A DNA stretch of 64,000 nt from Chryseobacterium oryzae (GTDB taxonomy: Bacteria; Bacteroidota; Bacteroidia; Flavobacteriales; Weeksellaceae): positions 2,294,001 to 2,358,000 of the forward strand of contig NZ_CP094529.1 of assembly GCF_022811665.1 (NCBI RefSeq), in the 5' to 3' direction. Position numbers and translations under genes: made by a program. The notes beneath the pieces are model-generated. The model made no database searches. It was not told where the DNA came from and worked only from the letters and a program-made list of their open reading frames with translations. Within the stretch, counting starts at the first letter, position 1. Each line of letters opens with the position of its first letter. This document shows positions 16,669 through 27,100 of the stretch, piece by piece.

Positions 16669-19548
16669 CTATGGGCACGACGGTGTAGAAAAACAAGACC
16701 ATCCTGTATTAGCAGGAACAGCAGTATCTACTGTATAAATCTTCAGACATTTAGCAGTAGTATCATACACCATCATCCCATCTACCGGTTGTGTAATAGC
16801 TGAAAGACCTGCCGTTGGAACTCGTGTAATTACTAGACCTTTTGTGTTTGATTCTAAAACCGTGTGAGCACCGGTTCTTACCATTGGCCAATTGCCATTG
16901 GAAGCACCCGCTCTATTAAGAAGAGTTATACCATGTTGTGCTGAAATCCCGACAGTACTTGTATTGGGTAGATTATAACATGCGCAAGGAACAATATTTT
17001 GTCCATACCCTCTACCGGTGATATTTGTCGTTTGAACAACATTTTGTGTAATGACAATGGTGTTACTTGAAGATGCATTCCAAGGTATTGTGTTGAATGA
17101 GTTACCATTGAAAAGCTCCAGCGGGAAAAGGGCTCCGCCTGCTGTCTTACTCCCATACATTGATATTGCGCCGGTCGGACTAATAACTACTTTAATAAGC
17201 GGTGCAGAAGCTGTTCCCGAATAATTATATATTAAGGGGGTATTAATTTCATATTGGTCACCATCAGCAAAACGTATATTAATACCTGGAGCAGGAGTGC
17301 CATTCGATTGAAACTCAATCTCTGATGATGCAATATTCACTCCATTAATACGCATATTGAATGAATTATCAAGAGAATAAATATCAAAAACAAACCCATT
17401 ATTTGTAGCGGGCTGGACAAAAGTCTTGGGAGAGCCATCTGTAGCGGTAAATGTTTCACCTCCTACCTGCTCCGTACAAACTGCAGCGGCAGTATAAGAC
17501 AGATTTAGGCTTCTAATGTTGTTACAATTTCCTCCAATACCATTGTTGGTGCACTCATCCTGTGCATCAGTAGGTGGAACTGCCGGGTCAGGATTCGTAG
17601 CGTCAGGATCTGTAACATCATTAGGTCTTAAAATACCGGCTCTGAAATTCTGGTTTCCAGTCGCTACCGTATTGGAAGCTACCAATTTAATCGTATACCC
17701 GATTTCGCAACCATTAGGTAAATTAAGTGATGAGGAATAAGTTCTTGTAGCTGCATTATAGGTCACTGCAACTGACTCGCTTCCGCAACCTTTCCCCTCA
17801 AACATAACTGACTGTGAATTAAAACCAACGGGATGGATAAAAGTAAATTTTGCACCTGTAACTGCACTGGGTCCGTCATTTTTTGCCTTTACATAAAATG
17901 TTACAACATCTCCCGGAACAACAGCAGTCTTATCTGCTACTACCTGAGAAATTTTCATATCTGAAATCTGCGTTACAATCGGTAAAGGCTGCGTTGACAT
18001 AGGTCCTTTTACAAAAGCCCATGTATCTATAGATCTAAGATCTCCAAACTGGCCTCCAGTTCCTGTACCATTTACTCCCCATATATGACCATTTACAGTA
18101 CTATTAGCTCCTGAACTATTTATTGGTGGAAGGTGGGAATTGTTGATTGGAGAAGACATACTTCCATTTGTAACGGTTTGAATATCTGTATCATTCCAAT
18201 AAACTATATTCGATTCTACCTGAGAAAGATTATCTTTATTAAGCAATTCGATGATCGTTCCGTTTTGGTTGTACTCCATATCAATATACGGAAAATGAAC
18301 TTCTGCTCCCTGAAGCTGTACCGAGATTTGCGCTTGATGCGTACCGGCTGGTAATGACTGACCTGCTCCATCTTTTCCATCCCACAAAATACTATTGGCG
18401 TTAGCATTAGCAAAACCCAGTAAAATCCTTTCCGTAAAAGCTGCGGGCGTGGTGCTGCTTTTTATGACAATCGTATATTTTGCAGGTCTATTGGAATTAA
18501 ACTTAATATACCCACCCTTCGAGCTAATCTGTCCCTGAGTACCTTCAACTCCTGTTGTGTTTAATTGCGTGACCACAGGAACTATAGGTACTTTTTTTAG
18601 CCATGTGCTATTTCCTGGTACTGCGCCAATGCTTGTCTCCGGTAGATTCGGATCAGGAAGGGTATAAAATATTTTGTGCGTTATTTGCTGGTTCGTTGAA
18701 TTTGATATATCCGCAGATAACGGATTATGAACGTCGCTTGCCGTCAAATCGGTTTTATTCAAACTTTTGTAAACCGAAACTCCGTTAGAATTCGTAAAAC
18801 CATTATTATTGATAAAAAAAGAAAAATACAGTCCGTTATTACCATTGTTATTAATTCGATAAGTAAATCCATCATCAGTTAATCCATAAACGATACCACG
18901 AAAACCATTGGTATTTGGGTTGCCGTTTCCGTTAGATAGATTAAGAAGATTGGCATAAACACGTCCACTTATAAAAGCTGTATTGGTTGTATTAAGCACC
19001 GATATGTCCCATGCAAAGATACCAGCAGTGGAATCTTGTGTCCAAGCGGCATCTGCTAAAATTGTAGTACTTGGAATTGCTGTACCGCGTGCTAAAAATT
19101 CCACGCGATAAATACCCGTGCCTCCTTGCGGAACCAAATAATAAATGGGGGTGTATTTAGTTGATGAATTTTCATTAAATCGTTTTGGACCATTTTTTTC
19201 CTGTTCTCTATTAGGAATCTGACCGTTAGCAGAAGCATCGTCAACAACGAGAGCTCCAGAAGGGCTGTAAAGCTGGATGGCTGATGGGCCTGTCCCTAAC
19301 TGAGCACTGGAAGCCAAAGTAATACGCTCCCCTTCCTTTGCATAAACATAGTGCGTACCTGTCGTAGGAAAAGGCCATCGTTCAGAATCCTTTACTATAC
19401 TTGAACGCAGATAAGCACGATACCCCAGCTTACCATTTGGATAAAGGTCCTTGGAACCATCTGCAAACAAAAATGTATTGCACATCACAGTAAAGAGAAG
19501 TGTTAGACAAAATTTAAAATTCGTAATCAGTTGATATTTATATTTCAT
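16669..19548 (-). CDS. Large secreted protein with DUF11 domain and GMMVY C-terminal module
   Basis: The 959-residue protein has an N-terminal signal (hydrophobic FCLTLLFTVMCNTFLFA after a basic start). The first 500 residues are Asn/Thr/Gly-rich beta structure I cannot assign. A DUF11-type Ig-like repeat follows near residues 525-640 (SQVVADKTAVVPGDVVTFYV, KNDGPSAVTGAKFTF), then a cysteine-containing region and a C-terminal module with GNWPMVRTGAHTVLESNTKG, GMMVYDTTAKCLKIY and CFSTPSCP. That module is closely related to the end of the protein at 7869-10793 although the rest is different, so the C-terminus is the shared functional part. It is predicted to be surface-exposed. Confidence 0.8.
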   Translation of the reverse strand: MKYKYQLITNFKFCLTLLFTVMCNTFLFADGSKDLYPNGKLGYRAYLRSSIVKDSERWPFPTTGTHYVYAKEGERITLASSAQLGTGPSAIQLYSPSGALVVDDASANGQIPNREQEKNGPKRFNENSSTKYTPIYYLVPQGGTGIYRVEFLARGTAIPSTTILADAAWTQDSTAGIFAWDISVLNTTNTAFISGRVYANLLNLSNGNGNPNTNGFRGIVYGLTDDGFTYRINNNGNNGLYFSFFINNNGFTNSNGVSVYKSLNKTDLTASDVHNPLSADISNSTNQQITHKIFYTLPDPNLPETSIGAVPGNSTWLKKVPIVPVVTQLNTTGVEGTQGQISSKGGYIKFNSNRPAKYTIVIKSSTTPAAFTERILLGFANANANSILWDGKDGAGQSLPAGTHQAQISVQLQGAEVHFPYIDMEYNQNGTIIELLNKDNLSQVESNIVYWNDTDIQTVTNGSMSSPINNSHLPPINSSGANSTVNGHIWGVNGTGTGGQFGDLRSIDTWAFVKGPMSTQPLPIVTQISDMKISQVVADKTAVVPGDVVTFYVKAKNDGPSAVTGAKFTFIHPVGFNSQSVMFEGKGCGSESVAVTYNAATRTYSSSLNLPNGCEIGYTIKLVASNTVATGNQNFRAGILRPNDVTDPDATNPDPAVPPTDAQDECTNNGIGGNCNNIRSLNLSYTAAAVCTEQVGGETFTATDGSPKTFVQPATNNGFVFDIYSLDNSFNMRINGVNIASSEIEFQSNGTPAPGINIRFADGDQYEINTPLIYNYSGTASAPLIKVVISPTGAISMYGSKTAGGALFPLELFNGNSFNTIPWNASSSNTIVITQNVVQTTNITGRGYGQNIVPCACYNLPNTSTVGISAQHGITLLNRAGASNGNWPMVRTGAHTVLESNTKGLVITRVPTAGLSAITQPVDGMMVYDTTAKCLKIYTVDTAVPANTGWSCFSTPSCP

Positions 19549-20158
19549 AAATGAAGATTGTATAATATTTCGACCTTAATTTTCACCTATCAAAAAAAGA
19601 ATAATTATAAGGTCCATTTAGATTGTTCGAGTAATAGTCAATTAAACCAGTGTTCTATTACACAGTAGATTGCAACAAAATTTTCGCAAAAGTTGTGAAG
19701 TCGAGAACATTTTTTTTAAATTTAAGGAAACTGGTCACATGGAACTACTCCGCACAAAGAAATCGAGCAACCTCCTGTAAGACGCCGATGTATTGCCGTA
19801 GAAATTTTCATTCAGTTTTCTATTGAAGATGCAAAAATAAGTAAAACAGATGAAATCAGTTCATCTATGGTAGCTTTTTAATTATAATTTAATTTTAAAA
19901 GACTCAAACTACTTAAAAATATATAAACCGATTGAAAATTTAAAAAATTCTATTAATTGCAATTATAATAGTATAATATTTCTAAAATAGTCAGTAAACA
20001 TAAAAAATATCTTTCGATTTGAAAAATGATTTATTTCTGTTCACTTCCTATTTTATTATGAAGTATTGATCGCTTTGAGTTGTAATTATTCAAAAAATTA
20101 CTATTTTGTAATAGTTAATGGTAGAATAAGAATAATCCGTAAAAAAAAGGTATTTGAA
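19549..20158. other. Gene-poor region upstream of the second secreted cassette
   Basis: The stretch should hold the minus-strand promoter of the cassette. Around 19740-19880 a plus-strand frame of about 50 codons without an ATG (PHKEIEQPPVRRRCIAVEI) looks like a decayed gene end. Nothing else is supported. Confidence 0.4.
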
Positions 20159-20629
20159 ATGAATACAATTTCATTTGATAAAAACGTTTCTCAAGAAACA
20201 ATCGATAAGAATCAGGAAAATTTAAAAATTGCTCAACCCAATCTTTCTGATTTTAATGAAAGAATGGGTAAAGATTATGATCTCCTTTGCAGGTTCACCA
20301 ATGATAATTCCCGTTTCTTTTTGAAGCAGGAACTGCGGTATCCGGAAAATACCAATACGATAGCGAGCCATATCAACTGGCTGCTAATGTGGAAAAGGGA
20401 AATTAGCGACAGAGTATATTTTAAAATATTTTTTAATGATATTGAAAGAGAATATGAGGAAATTAATCGCTATAATTCTCCTTACGTACAAAAAGATGAA
20501 GTGTATTACAAAATTACTGAAGAATTTAAAAAGAAATACACAAACTATGCACCTTTGGGATTTTTAAGTGAAGAAGACGAAGAGTATATAAAATTGGAGA
20601 TCAACAGAAAATTCTTGCAGTATATCTAG
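20159..20629 (+). CDS. Hypothetical protein, 156 residues
   Basis: The start at 20159 follows a good AAGG ribosome-binding site; an upstream ATG at 20066 is less plausible. The product is acidic and helical, rich in Tyr, Asn and Glu, with no signal peptide (MNTISFDKNVSQETIDKNQ, NWLLMWKREISDRVYFKIFF). No family is recognised. It is followed by a terminator and stands alone. Confidence 0.6.
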   Translation: MNTISFDKNVSQETIDKNQENLKIAQPNLSDFNERMGKDYDLLCRFTNDNSRFFLKQELRYPENTNTIASHINWLLMWKREISDRVYFKIFFNDIEREYEEINRYNSPYVQKDEVYYKITEEFKKKYTNYAPLGFLSEEDEEYIKLEINRKFLQYI

Positions 20630-20773
20630 TAACGATAAACATTTTCCTAAAAGAGATAATGAACACATTTTTTTAGATTAGATTTAAAATTGATAATCGG
20701 AAATGGCACTGGTGGTATACGTTTTGAATAATAGAAAGTAATTTTTTCATTATAATTACTCAATTTTAACAAT

Positions 20774-20797
20774 AAACCCGGCTGATGTCGGGTTTTG
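20774..20797 (+). terminator. Rho-independent terminator
   Basis: AAACCCG (20774-20780) pairs with CGGGTTT (20789-20795), loop of 8, with further T residues. It lies 145 bases downstream of the stop at 20629. The rest of 20630-20981 shows no gene. Confidence 0.7.
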
Positions 20798-20981
20798 TAT
20801 TATAATATCAACCTAAGCTGTAGAAAACATCATAATAGACTACATAAAGTAAATTTGCAGAAGGCTGAAAAATTCTGATTTTTCATCTCTGATTAATACC
20901 GGATTTTTATTCAATTATGATTATTAATTGAAAGGCATATTTTTAGATTACCTTTAATAAATTACATTAAAAACAGGTACA

Positions 20982-21320
20982 ATGAATTTAAAAGAAATAT
21001 TAAATGAAGCGAATGCGTGTATTTCCACGGGTAATTACGATCAATTTTTAACCTATTGTACAATTGATACGCACTGGACATTCATAGGCGAAGCATCACT
21101 AACAGGAATTGATGAAGTAAGGGATTATATGAAAGAAGCCTATATTGAACCGCCTAGAGTTAAGGTTGATTTAATGATACAAGAAGGAAACTATCTAACA
21201 GCAGTAGGTAAAATAAGCATTGTGAATATAAATTCTGTATGGGTAGAATATGAGTATTGCGATGTATGGAGATTTGAAAATGGCAAACTAGCGGAGCTAA
21301 AGGCTTTTGTTGTTGACTGA
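20982..21320 (+). CDS. SnoaL/NTF2-like fold protein
   Basis: The 112-residue product has the cone-shaped NTF2-like layout: two N-terminal helices (KEILNEANACISTGNYDQFLTY), a strand with HWTFIGEASLTGIDEVRDYM, and a final curved sheet (VWVEYEYCDVWRFENGKLAELKAFVVD). Proteins of this fold act as small enzymes, scaffolds or stress proteins; the substrate cannot be told from sequence. No signal peptide. It stands alone. Confidence 0.75.
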   Translation: MNLKEILNEANACISTGNYDQFLTYCTIDTHWTFIGEASLTGIDEVRDYMKEAYIEPPRVKVDLMIQEGNYLTAVGKISIVNINSVWVEYEYCDVWRFENGKLAELKAFVVD

Positions 21321-21421
21321 AATTGTTTCAAGATAAATTATAATATTAAAAGACATTTATCAGGATCATCAAATAATCAACTCCGATATACTTTTACAAC
21401 CTCCCGTTATTAAAAACATCA

Positions 21422-22036
21422 TTAAGCAATCTCATTAACCTTACGAAATGTCAGATTGATGCGTTCTTTCATTAATTTAGATGATTTAGCAATACGGTGT
21501 TCCCAATGTTCCTGAAGGTCACCTTTCATCATCAACAATGAACCATTGGGCAGCGGTATACTGTGTCTGCTCTGATGGTAGTTCAACTTTCTGAAATCAA
21601 ATTTTCTAATCTGTCCGAGACTTAATGATGCAATAACAGGCCGATCTACATACCTGCTTTCTTTATCTCTATGCCAGGCAACGGAATCGTTATGATCCCT
21701 ATACAGATTCAGAAGAACTGAATTAAATTCACAGCCGAAAGATTCTTCAATTCTACATTTCAAGGAAAGCAGCTCAGGTGTCCACGCATTCACTTCAAAT
21801 TCACTACCTCCTAATTTGTAGGATTTCTCACTATCACCATACCACGCAGTAAGACGTGGAGTGACCACCTTTTTATCATACATTGTCTGAACTTTTTGTT
21901 TCCATGGCGTATTTTCAAGAAGTTTTGTAAAAAGTAAATCTGCTTCTTCAGAAGTCAAGAAATGTTCTCTGAATTCCAACAATTCTTTTGGAAATGTATA
22001 GAATTCCTCGGCACTGAATAAACTAAGTTGTCCCAT
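21422..22036 (-). CDS. alkB: AlkB-like alpha-ketoglutarate-dependent dioxygenase (DNA alkylation repair)
   Basis: The 204-residue protein has the AlkB core: substrate loop VTPRLTAWYGD (58-68), Fe(II) ligands H122 and D124 in WHRDKE, third ligand H180 in EHWEHRI, and 2-oxoglutarate-binding arginines R192 and R198 in ERINLTFRK. All catalytic residues are present. It oxidatively removes methyl groups from bases in DNA or RNA. It lies downstream of the S24 repressor on the same strand, next to the mutagenic polymerases, which suggests a DNA-damage island. Confidence 0.92.
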   Translation of the reverse strand: MGQLSLFSAEEFYTFPKELLEFREHFLTSEEADLLFTKLLENTPWKQKVQTMYDKKVVTPRLTAWYGDSEKSYKLGGSEFEVNAWTPELLSLKCRIEESFGCEFNSVLLNLYRDHNDSVAWHRDKESRYVDRPVIASLSLGQIRKFDFRKLNYHQSRHSIPLPNGSLLMMKGDLQEHWEHRIAKSSKLMKERINLTFRKVNEIA

Positions 22037-22069
22037 TGCGATATTGACTTTTTTTATTATTTTTACTAT

Positions 22070-22097
22070 ATCCTATTTACAACATAGGATTTTTTTT
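22070..22097 (+). terminator. Plus-strand terminator-like hairpin 1 between alkB and the repressor
   Basis: ATCCTAT (22070-22076) pairs with ATAGGAT (22084-22090) and is followed by seven T residues on the plus strand. No plus-strand gene lies upstream of it. Confidence 0.6.
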
Positions 22098-22113
22098 CAT
22101 CATTTGTGTTTTT

Positions 22114-22135
22114 ACTTCCCTTCGGGGAAGTTTTT
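22114..22135 (+). terminator. Plus-strand terminator-like hairpin 2 with TTCG tetraloop
   Basis: ACTTCCC (22114-22120) and GGGAAGT (22125-22131) form a 7-bp stem with a TTCG loop and a T run. Like the hairpin at 22070 it points along the plus strand, against the direction of both neighbouring genes. Confidence 0.65.
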
Positions 22136-22187
22136 GTTGAATGGCGCTGCGATTATACCTTCACTTTTACCCTTAACAAAAAATGAA

Positions 22188-22964
22188 TTAATTCCTATCT
22201 CCCATTTTTTCCTTGATCTGCCTTATATCGGTCTTAATCTCTGAAATGAAATTTTGCATATTACGTTCTGCAAATTCATCAGCTCCATACTCTTTTGTAT
22301 TAATACTGCAGGCAAATTCCCAAATTTCTTTTATATCAGGTAATGCTATTTTATAAGGCTCATAAAATTTATTATCAGCCTTAACCCAAATGCCATCTGC
22401 TTCATGAAACTGAAATCTTTTATAACTGATTCCATCATTAGTGGTAATAAAAACATATGTCCTGTCCGTTTTCAGATCAGAAAGATTCTCGACATATTTT
22501 CCAACAATGTAGGTTCCGTTTTTGTAAGGTGGCATGGAATCTCCATCTGCAGGAAAAGCCCTGAACTTTCCGCCTTTTAAAAAAGGTAACGATATGGTCT
22601 CAAGTGCTTCTATGTACTCCGGATCTCCATAGCCGTTTAGGTATCCCATCGAAGCCTTTTGGGGAATAATTTCAATCTGATCGTTTCCGTCCTGATCGAC
22701 CCTGATGGGAAGAACAATCCTATTATCCGGAAGTTCCATAATTTCATCGATAGAATATTTACTTACATTGACAGTCAGCAGTAAATCGATGCTGACATTA
22801 TAATATTTTGAGATTTTAATCAAAATCTCAAGGGGAGGTTCTGCGGCAGCATCTTCATACTTACCGTACCTTCCTCTGGTAATCAAAAGATCATCGGCAA
22901 CACTTTGTTGCGAAAGATTTTGCTTGCCTCTCAAATACCGCATGTTTTCTGATAAAATTGACAT
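22188..22964 (-). CDS. LexA-like repressor: XRE helix-turn-helix plus S24 peptidase domain
   Basis: The 258-residue protein has an N-terminal XRE helix-turn-helix (MRYLRGKQNLSQQSVADDLLITRGRYGKYE, residues 8-37, in two overlapping quotes NLSQQSVADDLL and ITRGRYGKYE) and a C-terminal LexA/CI-type S24 domain with the nucleophile in FPADGDSMPPYKNG and a candidate base lysine in ISYKRF. Family members self-cleave on RecA filaments and derepress damage-response genes. It is divergent from dinB-dnaE with a palindromic operator at its own start codon, so it should repress itself and the polymerase operon. Bacteroidota often use this protein in place of, or beside, LexA. Confidence 0.85.
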   Translation of the reverse strand: MSILSENMRYLRGKQNLSQQSVADDLLITRGRYGKYEDAAAEPPLEILIKISKYYNVSIDLLLTVNVSKYSIDEIMELPDNRIVLPIRVDQDGNDQIEIIPQKASMGYLNGYGDPEYIEALETISLPFLKGGKFRAFPADGDSMPPYKNGTYIVGKYVENLSDLKTDRTYVFITTNDGISYKRFQFHEADGIWVKADNKFYEPYKIALPDIKEIWEFACSINTKEYGADEFAERNMQNFISEIKTDIRQIKEKMGDRN

Positions 22965-22982
22965 TGCTATAATTTATAGCAA
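22964..22982. promoter_or_regulatory. Palindromic operator of the S24 repressor (TTGCTATAATTTATAGCAA)
   Basis: The 19-base perfect palindrome touches the repressor's start codon. The half site TTGCTATAA is repeated in the same orientation at 22998-23006, 34 bases on and just ahead of dinB. Both lie in the 61-base divergent intergenic region, which suits binding of a repressor dimer that controls both transcripts. Confidence 0.8.
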
Positions 22983-23025
22983 CAAATATACAACTTTTTG
23001 CTATAAATTGTAATAATTTTACAGC

Positions 23026-24168
23026 ATGGAAAGAGCAATAGTGCATATGGATTTGGATACGTTTTTTGTTTCCTGTGAACGGCTGCAAAACTCCGAACTG
23101 GAGAAAAAGCCGATTATCATTGGAGGCGGAGACCGTGGTGTGGTCGCGTCATGCTCTTACGAAACACGATTTTTCGGTGTACGAAGTGCAATGCCCATTA
23201 AGATGGCATTAAAGTTATGTCCCGAAGCAAGGGTAATTAAAGGTGATATGGAAATGTATTCCAAGATGTCTCATCTTGTCACTGAAGTAATACAGGAAAA
23301 AGTTCCGGTATTGGAAAAAGCAAGCATCGATGAATTCTATCTTGACCTCTCAGGAATGGATAAGTTCTTTGGTTGCTACCAATGGACAAATGAAATCGTC
23401 AATGCTGTAACAAAAAATACAGGATTGCCCATCAGTTTTGCCTTGTCCACCAATAAAACAGTGGCAAAAATAGGAACGGGTGAATCCAAGCCTACGGGTA
23501 GATTTGAGATCAGGGAACAAAATATCAAACCATTCCTCAACCCTCTTTCCATCAAAAAAATTCCCATGGTTGGTAATGTCACTTTTCAACTGCTTTCGAG
23601 ATTAGGTGTCCGAACCATTGAGACTTTATCTGAAACTCCCGTTGAAGTTTTGCATCAGCTAATCGGTAAAAACGGAACTGAACTCTGGAAAAAAGCCAAC
23701 GGAATTGATGATACTCCCATTGTTCCTTACTCGGAAAGAAAATCTATTTCTACAGAGAATACTTTTTCACAAGATACCATTGATGTTCAGAATCTAAGAA
23801 GTATTCTATCCGGTATGGTGGAACAACTGGCATTTCAACTGCGTCAGGAAAAGTGGCTGACTTCAACAGTATCAGTTAAAATAAGGTATTCCAATTTTGA
23901 TACAGAGACTAAACAATGCCGCATTCCCTATACTTCAGCTGATCATACACTCCTGAGATATGTGCTGGAACTATTTAAGAAAGTATATACCCGAAGAATG
24001 CGTATACGTCTTATCGGCGTAAAGTTCACAGGGCTGGTTCATGGCTGTCATCAAATGAATCTTTTCGAAGATACTGAAGAACTGATTTCTCTATATCAGA
24101 CCATGGATAAAATTAAAAACAGGTTTGGAAGCACCAGTGTAGGCAGAGCATCTGGATTATTAAAATAA
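23026..24168 (+). CDS. dinB: Y-family DNA polymerase IV
   Basis: The 380-residue enzyme has the Y-family active site: D9 in VHMDLDTFF, D102 and E103 in KASIDEFYLDLSG, and the SCSYETRFFGVRSAMP fingers motif (about 42-57). A helix-hairpin-helix thumb (KKIPMVGNVTFQLLSRLGVRT split at MVGN) and a C-terminal little-finger domain follow. It extends mismatched and damaged primers. It lacks an obvious C-terminal clamp-binding extension. It is the first gene of an operon with the DnaE-like polymerase, 10 bases apart, under the S24 repressor. Confidence 0.92.
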   Translation: MERAIVHMDLDTFFVSCERLQNSELEKKPIIIGGGDRGVVASCSYETRFFGVRSAMPIKMALKLCPEARVIKGDMEMYSKMSHLVTEVIQEKVPVLEKASIDEFYLDLSGMDKFFGCYQWTNEIVNAVTKNTGLPISFALSTNKTVAKIGTGESKPTGRFEIREQNIKPFLNPLSIKKIPMVGNVTFQLLSRLGVRTIETLSETPVEVLHQLIGKNGTELWKKANGIDDTPIVPYSERKSISTENTFSQDTIDVQNLRSILSGMVEQLAFQLRQEKWLTSTVSVKIRYSNFDTETKQCRIPYTSADHTLLRYVLELFKKVYTRRMRIRLIGVKFTGLVHGCHQMNLFEDTEELISLYQTMDKIKNRFGSTSVGRASGLLK

Positions 24169-24178
24169 ATAAGAATTT

Positions 24179-27100
24179 ATGTTTCTCAATTGTCATTCCT
24201 ATCACAGTCTCCGTTATGGAACCATTTCTATTCAGGATTTGGTTCGTCAGGCTGCAGATTGTCAACTGCAAACTGTAGCATTGACTGATATCAATACAGT
24301 GACAGGTATTTATGATTTTTTTAAACTGTGCACAGAAAAAGGTATTAAGCCTATTGTGGGAGTGGAAATCAGAGTAGAGAGCAGGTTGTATTATATATGT
24401 CTGGCTAAAAATCAAAAGAGTGTTGGAGAGATCAACAGGCTCCTCACCCATTACAATTGTGATGGAGTAGAAATTCCAAAGCACAATCCAATGCTTCAAA
24501 ATACCATTATCATATACCCATTGCACAACATTCCCGAAGTTTTGCAAGATTTTGAATATATAGGTATCAGGCCCGAAGAACTTAATCAGCTTATAAAACC
24601 CCAACTTAAAAAATGGATCAGTAAAATGGTCATATTACAACCTGTGACCATTACAACCAGACAGGAGTACAATCTTCACAAAATATTGAGAGCAATTGAC
24701 AACAATACCCTTATCAGTAAATTAGACGCTGAAGATTACTGCAAGGAAACAGAAACCTTTGTCGGTAAAAAAGAATTGTTAGATCAATATCGAAATTATC
24801 CTCAAATTATCAATAATACCGCTGCTGTTATTAATCAATGCAGTTTCGATTACAATTTTTCAACCCCAAAAAATAAGCAGTACTTTACAGACAGCAGAGA
24901 AAATGATTTTAAACTGCTGACTCGGTTAGCAAACGAAGGGATGGTAGTAAGATATGGAGATGTTCATCCCGAAGCTAAAGCCAGAGTCGAAAAAGAACTA
25001 GCCGTTATCGATCATTTAAAATTCAGTGGTTACTTTCTCATTACCTGGGATATTATTCAGTACAGCAACAAAATGGGATTCATGCATGTAGGGCGAGGAA
25101 GCGGTGCAAATTCCATTGTAAGCTATTGTCTTGGAATAACCGATATTTGTCCGTTGGAACTGGATCTGTATTTTGAAAGATTTTTGAACCTTAACCGTAA
25201 AACTCCTCCCGACTTCGACATCGACTGGAGCTGGAATACCCGGGACATCATTCTTGAATACATCTTCAACAAATACGGCAAAGACCATGTAGCCTTTTGC
25301 GGAACCAATGTTGAGTTTAAATACCGATCCATTTTCAGGGAAGTCGGAAAAGCATTTGGTTTACCAAAAGAGGAATTGGACGTACTAGCAACAAGACCGA
25401 TGAGTGAGCATGATGATAATTCGGTATTTAAGCAGGTTCATAAATACGGTAAGCTTCTTGAAAAGTTTCCAAATCAAAGAAGTATGCATTCATGCGGAAT
25501 CCTTATTTCTGAGGAGCCAATTACCAATTATACAGCATTAGAAATGCCTCCAAAAGGATTTCCGATCGTACAATTTGATATGCATACGGCCGAAGACATT
25601 GGTTTTGAAAAGTTTGATATCTTATCCCAAAGAGGGCTGGGAACAATCAAAGATACTGTGGACTTGATCAAAGAGAAAAGAGGTATTACCGTTGATATCA
25701 AAGATACTACCCTATCAAAAAATGAGGCAAATTGCAATGAATTCCTAAGCATAGGGAAAACGATAGGTTGTTTCTATATAGAAAGTCCCGCAATGCGCGG
25801 GCTTTTGAGAAGACTTAAATGCGAAGATTATAAAACATTGGTTGCCGCTTCATCCATTATCCGTCCAGGCGTAGCTCAGAGCGGAATGATGAAAGAATAT
25901 ATTTTCAGACATAACAACCCAAAAAAATTTGAATACTTTCATGATGTTTTCAAAAAGGAATTAGGTGAGACTTATGGCATCATGGTCTATCAGGAAGATG
26001 TCATTAAAATTGCACTGCATTTTGGAGGACTGTCTGCAGCCGATGGTGATGTCTTACGACGGGCGATGAGTGGTAAAGGAAGATCGTTATCTGCTTTGCA
26101 AAAGGTCAAAGACCATTTCTTTGAATCATGTAAAGATTTGGGGCATCCTGAACAACTCTCAAAAGAAGTGTACCGGCAAATTGAGTCCTTTGCAGGATAT
26201 TCTTTTTGTAAAGCGCATTCAGCCTCTTATGCTGTCGAAAGCTACCAGAGTTTATATCTTAAGGTCTACTATCCTATCGAATCCATGGTTTGTGCCATCA
26301 ATAATGGTGGTGGATTTTATAGGACTGAAGTGTATGTACATGAAGCGAAAATGTCGGGCGCAACCATTAACAATCCCTGTGTCAACCTCAGCGAATATCA
26401 AACAACAGTCTATGGTCAAGATGTCTACTTAGGATTAATGCATATCGAAAAGGTAGAAGGAAAAATCGCCATGATGATCCCTGAAGAGAGACGTAAAAAC
26501 GGAAATTATACCTCTCTGGAAAATTTCGTCAAGAGAATACCTATTGGAATAGAAACTTTGCAGACGCTAATTTTTATCGGTGCATTTAGGTTTACGGGGA
26601 AACAAAAACATGAGCTGCTCATTCAGGCGAGATTTCTCTTTGGGAATGACCAGTCAACATTAAAACAACCAACCTTACTTGATGAACCGCAAAAAGAATA
26701 CACACTTCCAACAATTGTTAAAAATCCTTTTGAAGATGCTTTTGATGAAATTGAAATATTGGGATTTCCTGTGTCATTCAGTCCATTCGATCTTTTGCAG
26801 ACAAAGTATCGAGGATCGGTCATGGCGAAAGATTTGGTAAAATACCATAAAAAACAAATCAAAATGCTTGCTTACTTGATCTCCAGAAAACATGTTCCCA
26901 CCAAAAGAGGAGCCATGTTTTTCGGAACATGGATTGATGCGGAAGGAGCCTATTTTGATACGGCACATTTTCCCAATTGTCTCGAGGAATATCCTTTTCA
27001 AGGTGGAGGATGTTACCTGTTATTAGGAACAGTCGAAGTAGATTTTCATTTCCCTACGATCACCATCCATAAAATGGCGAAGATGCCTTTTGTCCCTGAT

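Noticed and set aside
22044-22244. Plus-strand open frame of 66 codons between alkB and the repressor
   Set aside because: Its codons cover two terminators and overlap the repressor gene's end; no coding character.
24113-24604. Minus-strand open frame of 163 codons at the dinB/dnaE junction
   Set aside because: Both polymerase genes are clear on the plus strand here; it is a shadow.
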